Shown here piece by piece: positions 13,641 through 26,651 of a stretch of DNA of 64,000 nucleotides. The notes under the pieces are model-generated. The model did not search any database. It saw only the letters and a list, made by a program, of their open reading frames with translations, and had not been told where the DNA came from. Positions within the stretch are counted from its first letter, which is position 1, and each line of letters begins with the position of its first letter. Made by a program: the position numbers and the translations under genes. This stretch comes from Morchella semilibera (Eukaryota; Ascomycota; Pezizomycetes; Pezizales; Morchellaceae): the NCBI GenBank assembly GCA_009192285.1, contig CM018605.1, positions 210,767 through 274,766 of the forward strand. The letters are read 5' to 3'.

Positions 13641-16104
13641 TCACATTATCACACAATCCTTCTCATCACCCTCGTGCTGCCTCTTTTCCAGCACCCTACG
13701 CTTCTCCTTCTCCCCCTCTTTACCCTTCTCCTTCTCCTTCTCCTTGTCCTTCTTTTTGCCCTTCTTCGCCGGCGACGTCCCCGACGCCGCCTCGTGGATG
13801 ATCTTGAGTCGTGCGACGGCTCGCTGGTCGCCGTGTTCGGCCGCTTTAACATACCAGACGTTTGCCTCGAGGGGGTCGCGCCGACAGCCAATCCCCATCT
13901 CGGTGAAGTATCCTACTGCGTATTCCGCCTTTGGGAGCCCTACATCACACCATTAGTCTCCTTGAAATCTGTACGGGGGTAGAGGGAGGAGGGAACATAC
14001 GAGACTCGGAAGCCTTCAACGCCCACTGATAGGCCTCATCCTCATTCTTCTCCAGCACCGGCTCCGCGCCGACCAGATACCATGCACACAGCGCCATCAT
14101 CGCCATGGCATGGCCCCTCTGCGCCGCGCCCGTGTAGAAATGGACGCTGAGCGCCGCATCCCTCGGACAATTGAGCTTCCCGTGCTCGTAGGCGTCGCCC
14201 ATCCGATAAAACGCTTCGGTGTGCCCCAGCTCGGCCGCCTGCGTGAACAGCTGCGCCGCATACGACGGGTCCTGGAACACATCGTCGCCGAACCCCGTCT
14301 CGTGCATGCACGCCAGCTCAAACGGCGCGTTCGGGTACTGCTCGTCGGCCACGTCCGTTGCGCGCTTGAGCCACTTTACGCCCTCCTTATAGCGGCCCTG
14401 GAGGCCAAGGTCGGAGCGTAGGCAGGCCATTCCCAGACGGGTCATTGCCCCGGGGTGGTTCTTAGACGCCGACTGCCGGTAGAACTGGACGGATTTTGCG
14501 GGGTCTTTGCGGCAGCCCCAGCCAAACTCGTAGCAGAGAGCTGCGCGGTATCCTCCTTCGGCGTGGCCGTGTTTGGAGGCGGCGACAAAGAGCGGGAAAG
14601 CTTTATCGTTCTCCTCCTTGCCCTTGGTGAAGAGGCCCGAGGCGTATGCGTCCGCCAGGTAGTACTGGGCTTGCGCCATCTTGCCGCAGAGGCGCTCGAG
14701 GATCGAGCGCGCCTCCCTGAGGAGCTCGTTCTTGGAGGCGTGGTCGCCGCCGTAGGGACCCTCTTGGTCGCGGGAGCCGCCGGACCCCCGCGGCGACGGC
14801 GGAACAGTGTCCTGCAGCTGCGCGGCCTGAATCATGAAGACGGCGAGCTCGTACTGGAGACGCGGGTCCTGCGACTTCTTTGCGTTTGTGCGGTACATCT
14901 CGAGCGTCTGCTTATTTGAGAGCAGCGAGGCATTGACACCGACCTGGCCGCGCAGGTGCGAATTATCAAACGGCGCGATGGGGGCCGGCGCCTGATAGTG
15001 CGCCGGCTGCGTGAGGTCCGTGTACGACGAGAGGCGGCTGTCATACGAGTTCGAGCTGACAGCGCGCTGGTGCGGCGACCCGGGCGTGCGCATGCGCCCA
15101 TCAGTCGAAGGTGTAGAGTACATTGACGACGGGCGGGAGACACCCAGATACTGCTGGGGCGAGGGCGCCTGGAGGTGCCGTCCGCTGCCATTCTTGTGCC
15201 CCTCGTACATGATGGGGGAAGCCGAGTTGCGGCGCATATATTGCTGCTGGCCGGCGGCGCCGGCGGTGAGCGGGCCGCTGGCATTTCTTTCCTGGTATGT
15301 GGGCGCGCCGAGGAGGGGGCTGCTGCCGTTGCGTTGCTGGTAGTAGATATTCTGCTGGCCAATTGCTGGCCCGCTTCCATTTTGCTCGCGATAGCGGTGC
15401 TCGTTCTCGCTGATCTGGTTGTGGCTTCCGTAACCACCATAGTTATTATTATTACTAGCATAATACTGCTGTCCTGGCAGCTTCGCGCCGGCCGCGGCCG
15501 CACTCGACGAGACGGGACTGATTGGGGAGAGTTGGTGCTGGCTGTGGTTGAGCATGTCGTAGTCTGCCGATGAGCATTTTGACGAACGCAGGCTCTCGCC
15601 GGAGGAGATGATTGCGGACTGTGGCTGCGGCATGGGGCCGTTCTGGTGGTGCGTGGACTGGGAGCGGGAGATTGGGGACTTGAGCGGCGGCTGGATGGGC
15701 GGGTCTGGCTCAGAGCGGCGGAGTTCGAGGTCGGGCGAGGGCGTGGCGAGAGAGCGTGAAGAGTCGAGGGATTGCACGGATTGCACACGGCCATGGAAAG
15801 TTGGGAGCTGCTGCTGGTATTGCTGTGCGGTGGTGATGAGCGGCCCTTGCGTGGGACGGGCATGCGAGGGGGGGAAAGGGGCGGAAGAGGATAGAGATGA
15901 AGATGAGGAATTGGACAAAGGAGAGAGAGGAGATGTCGGTGATGTCGTGTTATTCTTCTTGTTGTTATTGTTGTTCTTCTTCTTCTTCTCGTCATGACGG
16001 GAATAGATGCTGGTGGGGGATGCTGGAGAAAGGGGTTTTCGGTTTGCGGAGCCCATTGAACTTCGTGCAGGTATTCCGCTGTGTGATATTGTTGCTGTCG
16101 CCAT
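13641..16104 (-). CDS. Sel1-repeat chitin synthase activator (Skt5/Chs4-like)
   Basis: Two exons on the minus strand, 16104-14001 and 13939-13641, separated by a 61-bp intron (donor GTATGT), encode 800 residues. The N-terminal ~390 residues are low complexity, rich in Ser, Pro, Gln and Asn. The rest is a run of Sel1-like repeats (for example YYLADAYASGLF, AALCYEFGWGC, ELACMHETGFG, RMGDAYEHGKL) ending in YAVGYFTEMGIGCRRDP and a highly charged Lys/Glu tail. The last four residues are CVIM, a CaaX box for farnesylation; yeast Chs4 is known to be prenylated. In yeast, Chs4/Skt5 activates and localises the class IV chitin synthase Chs3 at bud necks and septa. Its likely partner, a class IV chitin synthase, is the next gene and diverges from the same intergenic region. 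The splice restores SRLPKAEYAVGYF, which fits a Sel1 unit. Confidence 0.92.
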
Positions 16105-16400
16105 ATCTTCTTCTTCTTCTTCTTATTGTACTCCTCCTCCTCCTCCTTGTTGTTATTATTATTATTACTTCCTACTCTTTTTCCTTCTTTACTCCTATAT
16201 CCCTTTATTTCCCTAGCTATTCCCTTTTGTTGAATTCTCGATTATTACCCAAGCCACGCGAGAAAAAAGAAAAGAAAAAGAAAAGAAAAAACGCAATCAA
16301 AAGATTCCTCTTTCTACCAATCGGTGGGTCCGCACCGCGATGCCTGTGTTGTGGGGGGGGGTGTCAAGGGCCGGAACCCGTGTCTCAAGCTGCAGAGCTG

Positions 16401-16442
<42 letters not shown>

Positions 16443-19400
16443 AATCCCCCGTAGTTATTGGCCCTGCTGCAACGGTGAACGGAGGGAGAACCCTGGAACC
16501 AGCACGCCCGTTGGAATTCTATCTATGGTAGAGTGCTTTCTCTAACCCCGGAGTCGGTCAGTCAGTCAGTGCTGCAGTAGTGGAAAAAGCAGGTACGTTA
16601 CGTACATACCAACTGTACTAGACGGCTGGCTGTTTAATAGAACAAGTACCAGTGGAAAGGGTCGATCTGGACAGCGAGTAAGTAAGTAAGTCGTCAAGTG
16701 TGAATATAGACGGACAGGTACAAGGTAATACGTGGGCAGGAAGAAAGAAGACACAATAATATCAAGGGAGGGCTCTACAACCGCAGAACTGTAACAGTTG
16801 CACCAGGGTATATAGTATATTGTAGTAGCAGTAGCAGTAGCAGTAGCAGTAGAGTAGTAGTAGTAGTAGGGGAAAGGAAAAGAAGTCTGAAGACCCCCAG
16901 GGAATATCTACCTCTAACTATCCTCACTCACTCTCCCTCCAGACCGAAAAAGCAAAGCACTATGGTCTCGGCAACTTGCGTTGCGCGATGATCGTAGAGT
17001 AGATACTACGTAAAAAAAAAAAAAAAGTCTAATCGAGCAGGTAACGGAAACGAATGTCAAGAGCGAGCGTTTGTATGTATGGGTATGAACAAGCGAGCGT
17101 AGCAGTAGCAGGTAGTGGCAGGTAGTAATAGTAGTAGAAGTAGTAGTAGTAGAGGAGGGAAAAAAGAACAGAACAGAACAGAACAGAGAGAAACAGAGAG
17201 ATACCACCACATCCTCCACCACCTCCACGCACAGACAGGCCTCTACAGACAAACCCGTCGCCTAATAGTGACTTACTAACTCCAGTCAGTCAGTCAGATG
17301 GACACCCACTTCCTCGTCTTGTCCTCACTCACTCACTCACCCCACACACCCCCCCTACTGATACTGTACTGTACTGCATGTACCTAGAGTAGTTCCTCCC
17401 TGGCTCTACTCTCCACATTTAATGCTACCTACATACATACTATACAAATTTTTTCTTTCTCTCGCCTTCCCGGGGTATGCGATACTTACACACATCTGTG
17501 ACAAAGGAGAAGGGGGGGGGATCCGGGTGTCGATCCGTCTGTCCCGGGGGCCGTATGTAGCAATCAATAATCATCAACCTCATAGCAAGTTCCCCCATAC
17601 AAACAATTGGGACCCGGACCACTCAATGCCCACCGCCCTCTTGATCTCCATTTCCTTTCTTTTCTTTCTCCAGGTTTCGCAACCAGAGACCTCCTCTCTT
17701 CCCATGGAATAGTAGATACCACTACATGTACATACTTAGGCAGGGCAGGGGCAGGGCAGGGTACCAGGTATCCAGGACATCCCCTGAACGTGACGCGCAC
17801 TCTATTTTAGGCGCAGAGGTCGATGTGTGTGTGGTTACAAAACGTCGGCCGCCGCTGCTTATGGAGAAACAAAAGCAAAAGGAAAAAAGAAAAAAGAAAA
17901 AAAAAAGAAAAAAAGTGGGGTCTGCGGAAAGGTTTCGGTTGGGAATATGGGAAATACTGGAGAGAGACCCTGTGACATCTCGAGTGAGGTGAAGGGTTCC
18001 TGCTGTCTGTCTAGAGCACATACATGTAGCTACACTACAGATGGATGAGAGATGAAGCTAACCCACATGCGGTTGCCAAGGCTGGATAGAAAGAAGAGAG
18101 AGACATTCTAAGGTAATATCACGACATCTAATTCAGCTTTCAATTCCAGCTTTCAATTCAGCCGTCAGTCAGAAGAGAAGATACGTGGACGTGCAATTGA
18201 GGCGGACGCGCGTAATAATCATGATCATTCCCCGTCAGATCGTCAAGTGTATAAGAAAGGAACGGTTTTCCACGAATAAAGACTTCAACAACAAAAGCAC
18301 TTGACGACCAAGAAAAAAAAAAAAACCCCGTGCGGTTCCCGGTATTTCCGATTCGATACCTATAGACCGCAACCATGGTTGCCCTTGCTTGTCCCGGCTG
18401 TATAGTGCCACCAGACCTATAGAGTATACTTTTGCCCCACGGCGAGAGTACATGTAGTATTGAACCTGCGCCGCCGCCAGAGGAAGGTATATACCTCTGT
18501 GCTACAGCAGGTGGATGTGCTTATATAGCCTGTACTCTAGCTGTGGGCGTCTACACAAGGCAACTGGACTGGATCTGTTCTCCGTTACACCACACTCGCA
18601 AAACAATCTCGACATTGACAATGGGAGCGGAAGAATCTCTCGGCGCCCGGATCTTTTATGTTCCTGACCATCAACACGTAGGTACATACATACGTAGGTT
18701 GGGTGCTCTACATACTAATCACTGACGGAGGGTATGGTTATTTATTTATAGCATCACGTATATGGTGGTGTGTGTTGAAAGGCAAAAGGCAAGATGACGA
18801 TGTGGCAGACAGCTTTTGGCCCATCTGCACTTGTTTGTCTGTCTGTCAGGTATGACGCACCGAGGGTAACCCAACTCAGGTTCAGACCAAGGATGCTCCC
18901 CCATGGTTTGGGGGTGCGGGGAAGTATGGACTGATAAGTATGTAGATACATGTACTTATAGACATCAGAAGGAAGAGGGACGTATATACCCACGGCGAGA
19001 CGAAACGAAACGTGCGGCCGCTTTGCATCCGATTCGGCTCTCAAGGCAGTATGTAGTAGTGGCCTTTCTACGACAGAACTGTCAAGTTTGACGTGCTGCT
19101 AGAGTATGTACATGTATGTACGTAGAGTTTGACTGCACTTCTCTACCCCAGTGCATGGGCCATTCCGCGTCTCGGCGCCGAACCCTCGACTGCACTATTT
19201 CCTGCTCTTTCCTTTTTGCTGGCAGGAAAGCAAGCTAGAGTAGGTACTTTAGCAGCTCAGGGACCTTAGACATCCTAATCCCTTCCTTCCTTCCTTCCTT
19301 CCTTCCTTCACGACACATAACGGCAACGGCAATGGCAACGGTTGTTGCTGTTGCTGTTGTTGTTTAAGATTACCCAATCTCTCTCTCTCCCCTCATCGCG

Positions 19401-20650
19401 CCACAGCATTGCATAGCATCACAAGCGATGACTCGCACCTTCCGGATACGCCCAAGTTGCCCGGTCATGCAGGGTCCCCCAGGAACTAGAGTCTAGGCGA
19501 GAGGGGGGCCGCTTAAACTGAAAGCCTAGCTACATGTATGTATGTAGCTAGGCAGGGGTTCGGTAAGTCGGTCGGTCGGTGATGTTCGGGATGCCGAGTT
19601 ACTCTACCTAGAGTACTACGTAGAGTAGAGAGATCTACAACCCACATTACATAGACAATGTCATAGATGACATAGAATGATGATGATGGCGATGCTGGCG
19701 ACAACAACCACACCCTGTTGTGTGGTTCCCGTGGCAACGTGAATGTGTGTGTGTGTGTGCTATTAATAGGTGCACCAATACTTATGTAAATGTAAATGTC
19801 CCCCCCCCTTTTTGCGTTTCCCGCGGGCATGTGCATCAAACAAATGGGGAAGGTTGCAGTTTGCGGTGCGGAGTTGCGGGCAGGAGGGAACCCGAATACC
19901 GTAGATACTTCTTGTAAGTTGTGATAATCGAAAAGGGTTTATAATATCTACAAAGTATTACTTGTATTGTTTTTTCCTGTTATTTGTTGTTGTGTTGTTG
20001 TGGTCACAGTGCTTTCTTTGGCTGGAAGCCCTTCCTTCCTATCCTTCACTTCGCTCCCCGCCCCCCCCGTCCCCACCAACCACCACCCAACCACCACCCA
20101 AAGGGCAGGAAGGAGCATTCCACTCGCTGGTACTGGTGCTGGTGCTGCAGCATCACTTCTCACTCGCTCATTGTTTTGACCTCTCTCGTGTTGTTTGTTT
20201 GCTCTCTCTCTCGCTCCCCTGCCCGGGAATTAATTTGGACCACTGCACTCGTTCCTGCCCCCCCCCCTTCCTCTCCCTCTCCCTCTCCTCTTCCTCTTTC
20301 TTCTCCTCTCTCCTCTTACCTCTTACCTCCCCTTCAACCCTTCCACATTTGCCTAACTCTCGCTTTTGTGCCTTTTGGGTTTGGTTTGGTTTTGGTTTTT
20401 GGTCTGGGTTTGGGGGTTGATTATTATTGTTATTATCATCCGCCTGTCTTACAATCTACAAATCTAGGTCTGTCTTCAGCTCGACTTGACCGGGCCTCTC
20501 TGGGACACCTGAGGGGTTTTCCCGCCGCTAGGCTCTAGCCATCTATCTATCTATTGATAGTGATAGCAGTAGTGGTCTGTACACCTGTCCCCAACCCCCC
20601 CATCTCTATCTAATCTCTCAATACTAACCCACCTACAGCTTCTATAGACA
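16105..20650. other. 4.5-kb divergent intergenic region, microsatellite-rich
   Basis: This region separates the Skt5-like gene (-) from the chitin synthase gene (+) and must hold both promoters. It contains a 39-nt A tract (16401-16439), TTC/TCC tracts next to the Skt5 start, AGTAGC-type trinucleotide runs near 16825-16870 and 17100-17150, GAACA repeats near 17170, a (CTTC)n tract at about 19281-19309 and a CT-rich stretch at 20250-20330 upstream of the chitin synthase ATG. TACATGTA occurs at 17723, 18021, 18449, 18947, 19109 and 19531. I see no coding gene. Confidence 0.7.
16401..16439. repeat. 39-nt poly(A) tract
   Basis: An uninterrupted run of 39 A residues lies about 300 bp upstream of the Skt5-like start codon. 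Such tracts exclude nucleosomes and are common in fungal promoters. One this long is also prone to length change and sequencing error. Confidence 0.9.
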
Positions 20651-23600
20651 ATGTCCCTCCCACAACGCCCCGACCCCATCTCCCCCGGCCGGCAACGTCC
20701 CCCGCACCGCCGCGGCGCCACCGACGTCGAGTCCACAGCCCTCTACTACAGCGACAACAACACGCGGCGGCCGCACCCCTCGCTGCCCCCCCCGCCCCCT
20801 CCCCCGCCCCCCACAGACCCATACCTCCTGGGCCCCTCGCAGTCGCCAAACAGCGAGGTCGCGCGCAAGCGCAGTCTCATCCGCCCGGAGCGCACGCGCA
20901 TCAACAGGGACCACCCAAACTACCACTACCGCCAGCATGCCCAGCAGCAGCAGATGAATGTGCTCCCGTCCACGACGGGGAATGATCCCATCGTCGAGGA
21001 CCACCGCGGTGAGGCTGCAAGCCATGCTAGCACGGAATCTTCGGACCTCAAGTCGCTGACGCGCCCGTCGAGGTCGAATCCACGGTACTCGGAGGAGGAG
21101 GGCCGTGCGGCGCCGCGGCGACGAGTCAGTGGCAGCGGTGGTGCTGGAGGTGGAGGTGGAGGGGGTGGAGGGAGTAAGAAGCTGGCGCGGTCGCACACAA
21201 GACAGGCGTCGGCGGATGAGAAGGCGCGGATGAAGAAGATGCAGGAGATGGAGACAATCAGTCCGCCCAGTCTGTGGAATGTGTATTGCGCCATCGTGAC
21301 GTTCTGGTGTCCGGGGGCCGTACTGCGGTGTTTTGGGAAGCCGGCAAAGGCGCAGCAGCGCGCGTGGAGGGAGAAGATGGGGCTCATTAGCATCATTGTG
21401 TTGATCTGTGCGTTTGTGGGCTTCTTGACGTTTGGGTTTACGGAGGCGGTGTGTGGGAGCCCGACGCCGAGGTTGAAGATCAATCAGGTGGATACCGGGT
21501 ATCTGATCATCAATGGCCGTGCGTACAACCTCTTGGGGAGCAAGCATCCGCGCGCGATGGGGATCAGGCAGGACGCGGATATCTTGTATGATCTGTCGGA
21601 GCCGTACGGGGGCAAGGATGCGTCGTTCATGTTCCAGAACGTGAATGGGCAGTGCAAGGGTCTGATCACGCCGTCGAGCAATTCAACGATCCCCACGGAC
21701 TCGAGCGGCGGCATGGCCTACTACTTCCCGTGCAAAGCCTTCAGGCAGGACGGGTCCACGAAGCCAAACTTCACCGAGCAGTACTATCCCGGGTATGCGT
21801 GCCACACGTCGGGCGTCGCCAGGGAGGCTTATTATGGGCTGAATGTGCAGGGCGAGGTCTACTTCAGCTGGGACGACGTCAAGAACTCGTCAAGGAACCT
21901 GCTTGTGTACTCCAACAGTGTTCTGGACCTTGACCTCCTCGAGTGGTTGGATCCCAGCCAGGTTAGTTACCCGTCGCAATTTGACGAGTTCCGCCTCGAT
22001 AGCCAGCTCCGCGGTAAGGACGTCACGCATCTGTTCCAGGCGCCCGCGGAAAAGAAGATTGCCCGCTGTCTCTCCGAGATTGTCCGTGTCGGCAGCATCG
22101 ACACCGAGACCGTTGGCTGCATTGCCTCAAAGGTCGTTCTTTACGTTTCCCTGGTCTTCATTGTGAGTATCGTGCTTATCAAGTTCTTCCTCGCGCTCTT
22201 CTTTGGCTGGTTCTTGAGCTGGAGACTTGGCGCCACGCGCACAAGCGACCTGAAGGACGATGCGAAGCGCCGCAGGAACGAGATCGAGGACTGGTCCGAC
22301 GACATCTACCGCCCGCCGCCAAAGCTGAAGGATGCCAACGGCAGCAGTGGCAGTGGCAGTCCGTCAAAGCGGGGGAGCTTCTTGCCCACCACCAGTAGGT
22401 TCACGAGCCCGTATGCGCAGGAGAGGCCCACTAGCAGGCATAAGCCGGTGCCGACGACCATGGGGTCGCAGAGCTCCACGGCGAGGCTGCTAGCGCCCGG
22501 ACAGATGTACCAGCAGAATGCAAACAGCGGGTCGAAGGCGAGCTTGAGTGGGATGATGTCGGAGACATCGAACCCGAATCTGTTGAACCCCCATGCGCCT
22601 GGCGGACAGGAGAGATACAGCATGTACTCCGAGGATGGGCCCGGCCCCGCTGGGTTCATCCATGAAGCCGTTGTACCGCAGCCCCCACCGGAGTATCAGC
22701 CTCATGGATTCCCGCTCGCTCATGCGCTATGTCTCATTACTTGTTACTCTGAGGGCGAGCAAGGTGTCAGGACCACTTTGGACTCGATTGCGACCACCGA
22801 CTACCCCAATTCCCATAAGCTTATGTTGATTATCTGCGATGGCATGATCAAGGGCCACGGCGAGACCAAGACCACCCCCGAGATTATTTTGTCAATGATG
22901 AAGGACCATGCCCTGCACCCCTCTGCCGTCGAAGCATTCTCTTACGTCGCTGTTGCCTCAGGTTCCAAGCGCCACAATATGGCCAAGGTCTATGCCGGCT
23001 TCTACGACTACGGCAGCAAATCACAGATCCCGGTCGAGAAGCAACAGCGCGTCCCCATGCTCGTCGTTGTCAAGTGTGGCACTCCCGACGAGCACTCTGG
23101 CGGCAAGGCCGGTAACCGCGGCAAGCGCGACTCCCAGATTATCCTCATGTCGTTCTTGCAGAAGGTCATGTTCGACGAGCGCATGACGGAGCTCGAATTC
23201 GAAATGTTCAATGGCATCTGGAAGATCACCGGTATCTCGCCCGACTACTACGAGATCGTGCTCATGGTCGACGCCGACACAAAGGTCTTTCCGGACTCGC
23301 TCACGCATATGATCGCGGCTATGGTCCACGACCCGGACATCATGGGTCTGTGCGGCGAGACCAAGATTGCGAATAAGACGGCGAGCTGGGTCTCCATGAT
23401 CCAGGTGTTTGAGTACTTCATCTCCCACCATCTCACCAAGGCCTTCGAGTCCGTCTTTGGCGGTGTCACCTGTCTCCCCGGTTGCTTCTGCATGTACCGC
23501 ATCAAGACGCCAAAGGGCGGGCAGAACTACTGGGTCCCCATCCTGGCAAACCCGGACGTTGTCGAGCACTACTCGGAGAACGTTGTAGACACGCTACACA

Positions 23601-24343
23601 CGAAGAACCTGCTGCTGCTTGGCGAGGACCGCTACCTGTCGACGCTGATGCTCAAGACGTTCCCCAAGCGGAAGCAGATCTTTGTGCCGCAGGCTGTGTG
23701 CAAGACGGTCGTGCCTGACGAGTTTAAGGTGCTGCTGTCGCAGCGCAGACGCTGGATCAACAGTACGGTGCATAATCTGATGGAGCTGGTGCTGGTGCGC
23801 GATCTGTGTGGTACATTCTGCTTTAGTATGCAGTTTGTGGTGTTTATTGAGCTGATTGGCACTGTGGTATTGCCGGCGGCGATTGCGTTTACGTTTTATC
23901 TCAGTATGCCCCCCTCCTCCTTGCTAGGACTCGTTCGTAGCTAACAACCAACCACAGTCGTAATCTCCTTCGTCAAGAAGCCTGTCCCCGTGATCCCGCT
24001 CATCCTGTTGGCGCTGATCCTGGGTCTCCCGGCGGTTCTCATTGTCCTCACCGCGCACCGATGGTCGTATGTTCTCTGGATGCTGATCTACCTCCTCTCC
24101 TTGCCCATATGGAATCTTGTACTGCCGACGTATGCCTTTTGGAAATTCGACGACTTCTCGTGGGGCGATACCCGCAAGGTCAGCGGCGAGGCGGTCAAGA
24201 AGGCGGGCTACGAGTATGAGGGTGAGTTTGATAGTAGCAAGATTGTCATGAAGAGGTGGGCGGATTTCGAGAGGGAGCGGAGGATGCGGTTGCCGGTGAG
24301 TGGGTGGGCGCCGCAGCCGCAGGGTGGGTGGGAGGAGGAGTAG
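20651..24343 (+). CDS. Class IV chitin synthase (Chs3-like)
   Basis: Two exons, 20651-23903 and 23958-24343, with a 54-bp intron (donor GTATGC, acceptor CCACAG), encode 1212 residues, the normal class IV length. The enzyme is a membrane processive glycosyltransferase that makes chitin from UDP-GlcNAc. A disordered basic N-terminus is followed by a membrane segment near 241-265, a luminal-type domain with N-glycosylation sequons, a second membrane segment near 496-525, and the catalytic domain. I see VDADTKV near 872 (the DxD-type metal/UDP site), GEDRYLS near 990 and QRRRWINST near 1030, the processivity motif. A membrane cluster spans the splice. The N-terminus and the paired membrane segments match yeast Chs3 and fungal class IV rather than classes I-III; the myosin-like domain of classes V/VII is absent. 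It faces the gene for its likely activator across a shared intergenic region. Confidence 0.95.
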
Positions 24344-25266
24344 TTGTGGAGAGTATGTAGCTAGGTAGTGGCTACCAACTCGCCCCCCACCTCCCCCCCT
24401 TTTTTTTTCTTCTTTTTTTCTTTCTTAAAAGGATTTTTGAGTTGATTTTTGAGGACTTTTTTTTTACGCTTGATGTCATGTGAGATGTGGTGCGCGATAT
24501 GTTTACTTTTCCCTCTTAGTTTACCCTTCTTCTCTTTTCTTCGTTGACCCCTTTTTCTCTTCTAGCCCTTTTTTTTTTCTCAAACAAAAAAAAGGGTCGT
24601 ATATTACATACCAATACCCACCTACCTGGTTGGTTGGTTGGTTAGTGGTTAGTACAAATTAGTAGTTTAGTCTGTTACTTGTTACCATAGGGCAGTCGTC
24701 GTTTTCGTACACTGGTAGTCTAGTTAGTAGTACCTGGTCCACCACCCCGAGGTGTCTGTCATGGGTGGTGAATTGATATTGGTCTGTGTTGTCCAGAGAA
24801 AGAGCAAGAACATACATGTATGTATCGAGAGCGCAGGCAGGGGGTGAGTGACTGGGTTATGGATGGCTCTGTACTGTGCTGAGTTGGTGTATTAGAGCAG
24901 TATAATATAGTCAGATGCGGCGTGGGTCTAGCTTGATAGTTTTTGGTCTCGCTTTGATGTGTGTGTGTGGTGTGGAATTGGGGTCATGGGGTATCACTCG
25001 TGCGGTGGCGTCTTGGCGTTTCTGTAGAACTAATATATTGTACCTACATGTTTGGTGTTACTTCTTCATAGGCATAACGGGAGAGACTTTGTGCAGAGTG
25101 TGAAAGAAAAGCAACTAATTTTCTAGGAGCTACAAACGATACCGCTTCCTTACTAGTAGTATGTAGTGCATGTATAACTTATATCCACCATTCCGGCCCT
25201 TTGCACAACTCAGCCATTGACCCCCCCCCCCCCCCCCCCTCCCCATCTCTGCCCTATCCCTCCACT
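24344..25266. other. Intergenic region between convergent genes
   Basis: There is T-rich 3' sequence after the chitin synthase stop, TTGGTTGG repeats near 24627-24645, TACATGTA at 24813 and a 19-nt C tract at 25221-25239 just before the end of the convergent gene. I see no gene. Confidence 0.6.
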
Positions 25267-26651
25267 CTAGAACCCCTGTGCCCGCGCAATCTCATCAATA
25301 ATGGAATCATACATTGCCTGCTTCGCCGCGCGCTTCTGCTGTATTGTCAGTTTTGGCTGAGCGGGGGCCACGGTGGTGGTGGAGCTCTGGTCGCTATCAT
25401 AACCAGTAGTCCTAGTGTCTTCCCCGTCATTCTGCTGCTGCGAACCCCCTACATGATCCCCCGGCGAGGTCCCCATGGTGCTGCTGCTGTCAGGTGGTGG
25501 GGGGCTCCTTCTTGTGGCTCCGGATTTGCTGAGAGACGTGTAGCGGGCAAGGAAGGTGTTTGCCTCCAGGGTTTTGGACTGCTGCACGCCGGCGGTACTG
25601 GCTCTCTGGTACTGCTGCTCCCGCTCGTTGGTGGCTTGGGTGTGGTTCAGGGTGAGGCCTTCGACAGCATTGTTGTTTTCGGCGGCCTTTAGGTTTGTGC
25701 TTTGCTGGATTCCGAGGGTTTTTCTTTGCTTTTCGTTTGTCTTCTCGCCGACCTCTTGTTGGTGGTCCATTGTGATATCGATAACGGCGTTCTCCTCGTG
25801 GCCCTCCATGGTCTTTAGTCTCTTGGTGCTGCTTTGCCCGTTGGATTTTCTTTCACGTTCTCGGGATCTCTCAGCTATTTCTTGATCGTGGGTTAATGCA
25901 ATGTCAGTAACTACTGCGGCTCTCTTCAAGGACTGTATTTCGGTGCTTTGAGTCTTCCCCGCTATCCTTCGACGCTGCTCTTCCTCTCTTTCGCCCAGCT
26001 CCTGGTCAAGGTCCATTGCCATGTTATCGACCATGTTGTTTATTCGGGCGGGGAGATCAGATAGTTCTTTGGTTTGCATTTTCCCCAGGGCCCTCCGGGC
26101 TTGCTCTTGGGCCGTTTCCTCCACTTCTTGGTTATGGTCAATCTCCATCTCTTCAACCGCGTCACCCATCTGTAGGTCATTGGTTCTCTTGGTCTGAGCC
26201 TTTCCGATTGTCCTCCGGAAATTCTCTTCTTCCCTTTCCCCCAGTTCCTGGTCATGGTCCATTCCCATGCTCTCAACTATATTATCTATCCGGGCCGGAA
26301 GATCGGAGACATTTCTCGTTTGGACTTTACCTATGGCCCTTCGGCGTTGCTCCTCAACCATATTGCCTAGTTCCTGATCGTGGTCCAGTACAATATTGTC
26401 AACGTTATCATCCATTTTCTGATCATTTGCTTCCTTGGTTTGAAATTTGCCGGCGGTTCTTCTGTGTTGTTCTTCTTTCTTTTCGCCTTGTTCCTGATCA
26501 TGGTCTAGTACAATATTGTCGACTGTATCACTCATCTGGATATCGTTGTTCTCCTTGGTCTGAGCTTTGCCGACAGTTCTCCTGTGTTCTTCTTCTTTCT
26601 TTTCGCCTTGTTCCTGGTCATGGTCTAGTACAATATTATCGACCGTATCAC
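25267..26651 (-). pseudogene. Out-of-frame C-terminal half of the repeat protein
   Basis: This minus-strand open frame carries about nine more units of the 40-residue repeat found upstream, then a non-repetitive tail with AKQAMYDSIIDEIARAQGF near its end. It is in a different frame from the N-terminal half because the unit at about 26656-26667 is 10 bp longer than its neighbours. Some 460 codons stay open after the shift, so the break is recent, a sequencing or assembly error, or bypassed in some way. The C-terminal units are more diverged from each other than the central ones, as expected for the old edge of an expanding array. If the frame were continuous, the protein would have about 1330 residues plus any upstream exon. 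Confidence 0.6.

Noticed and set aside
14832-15995. 387-residue Arg/Ser/Pro-rich minus-strand frame
   Set aside because: It is an alternate frame of the low-complexity N-terminus of the Skt5-like gene, which has the better frame, splice site and homology.
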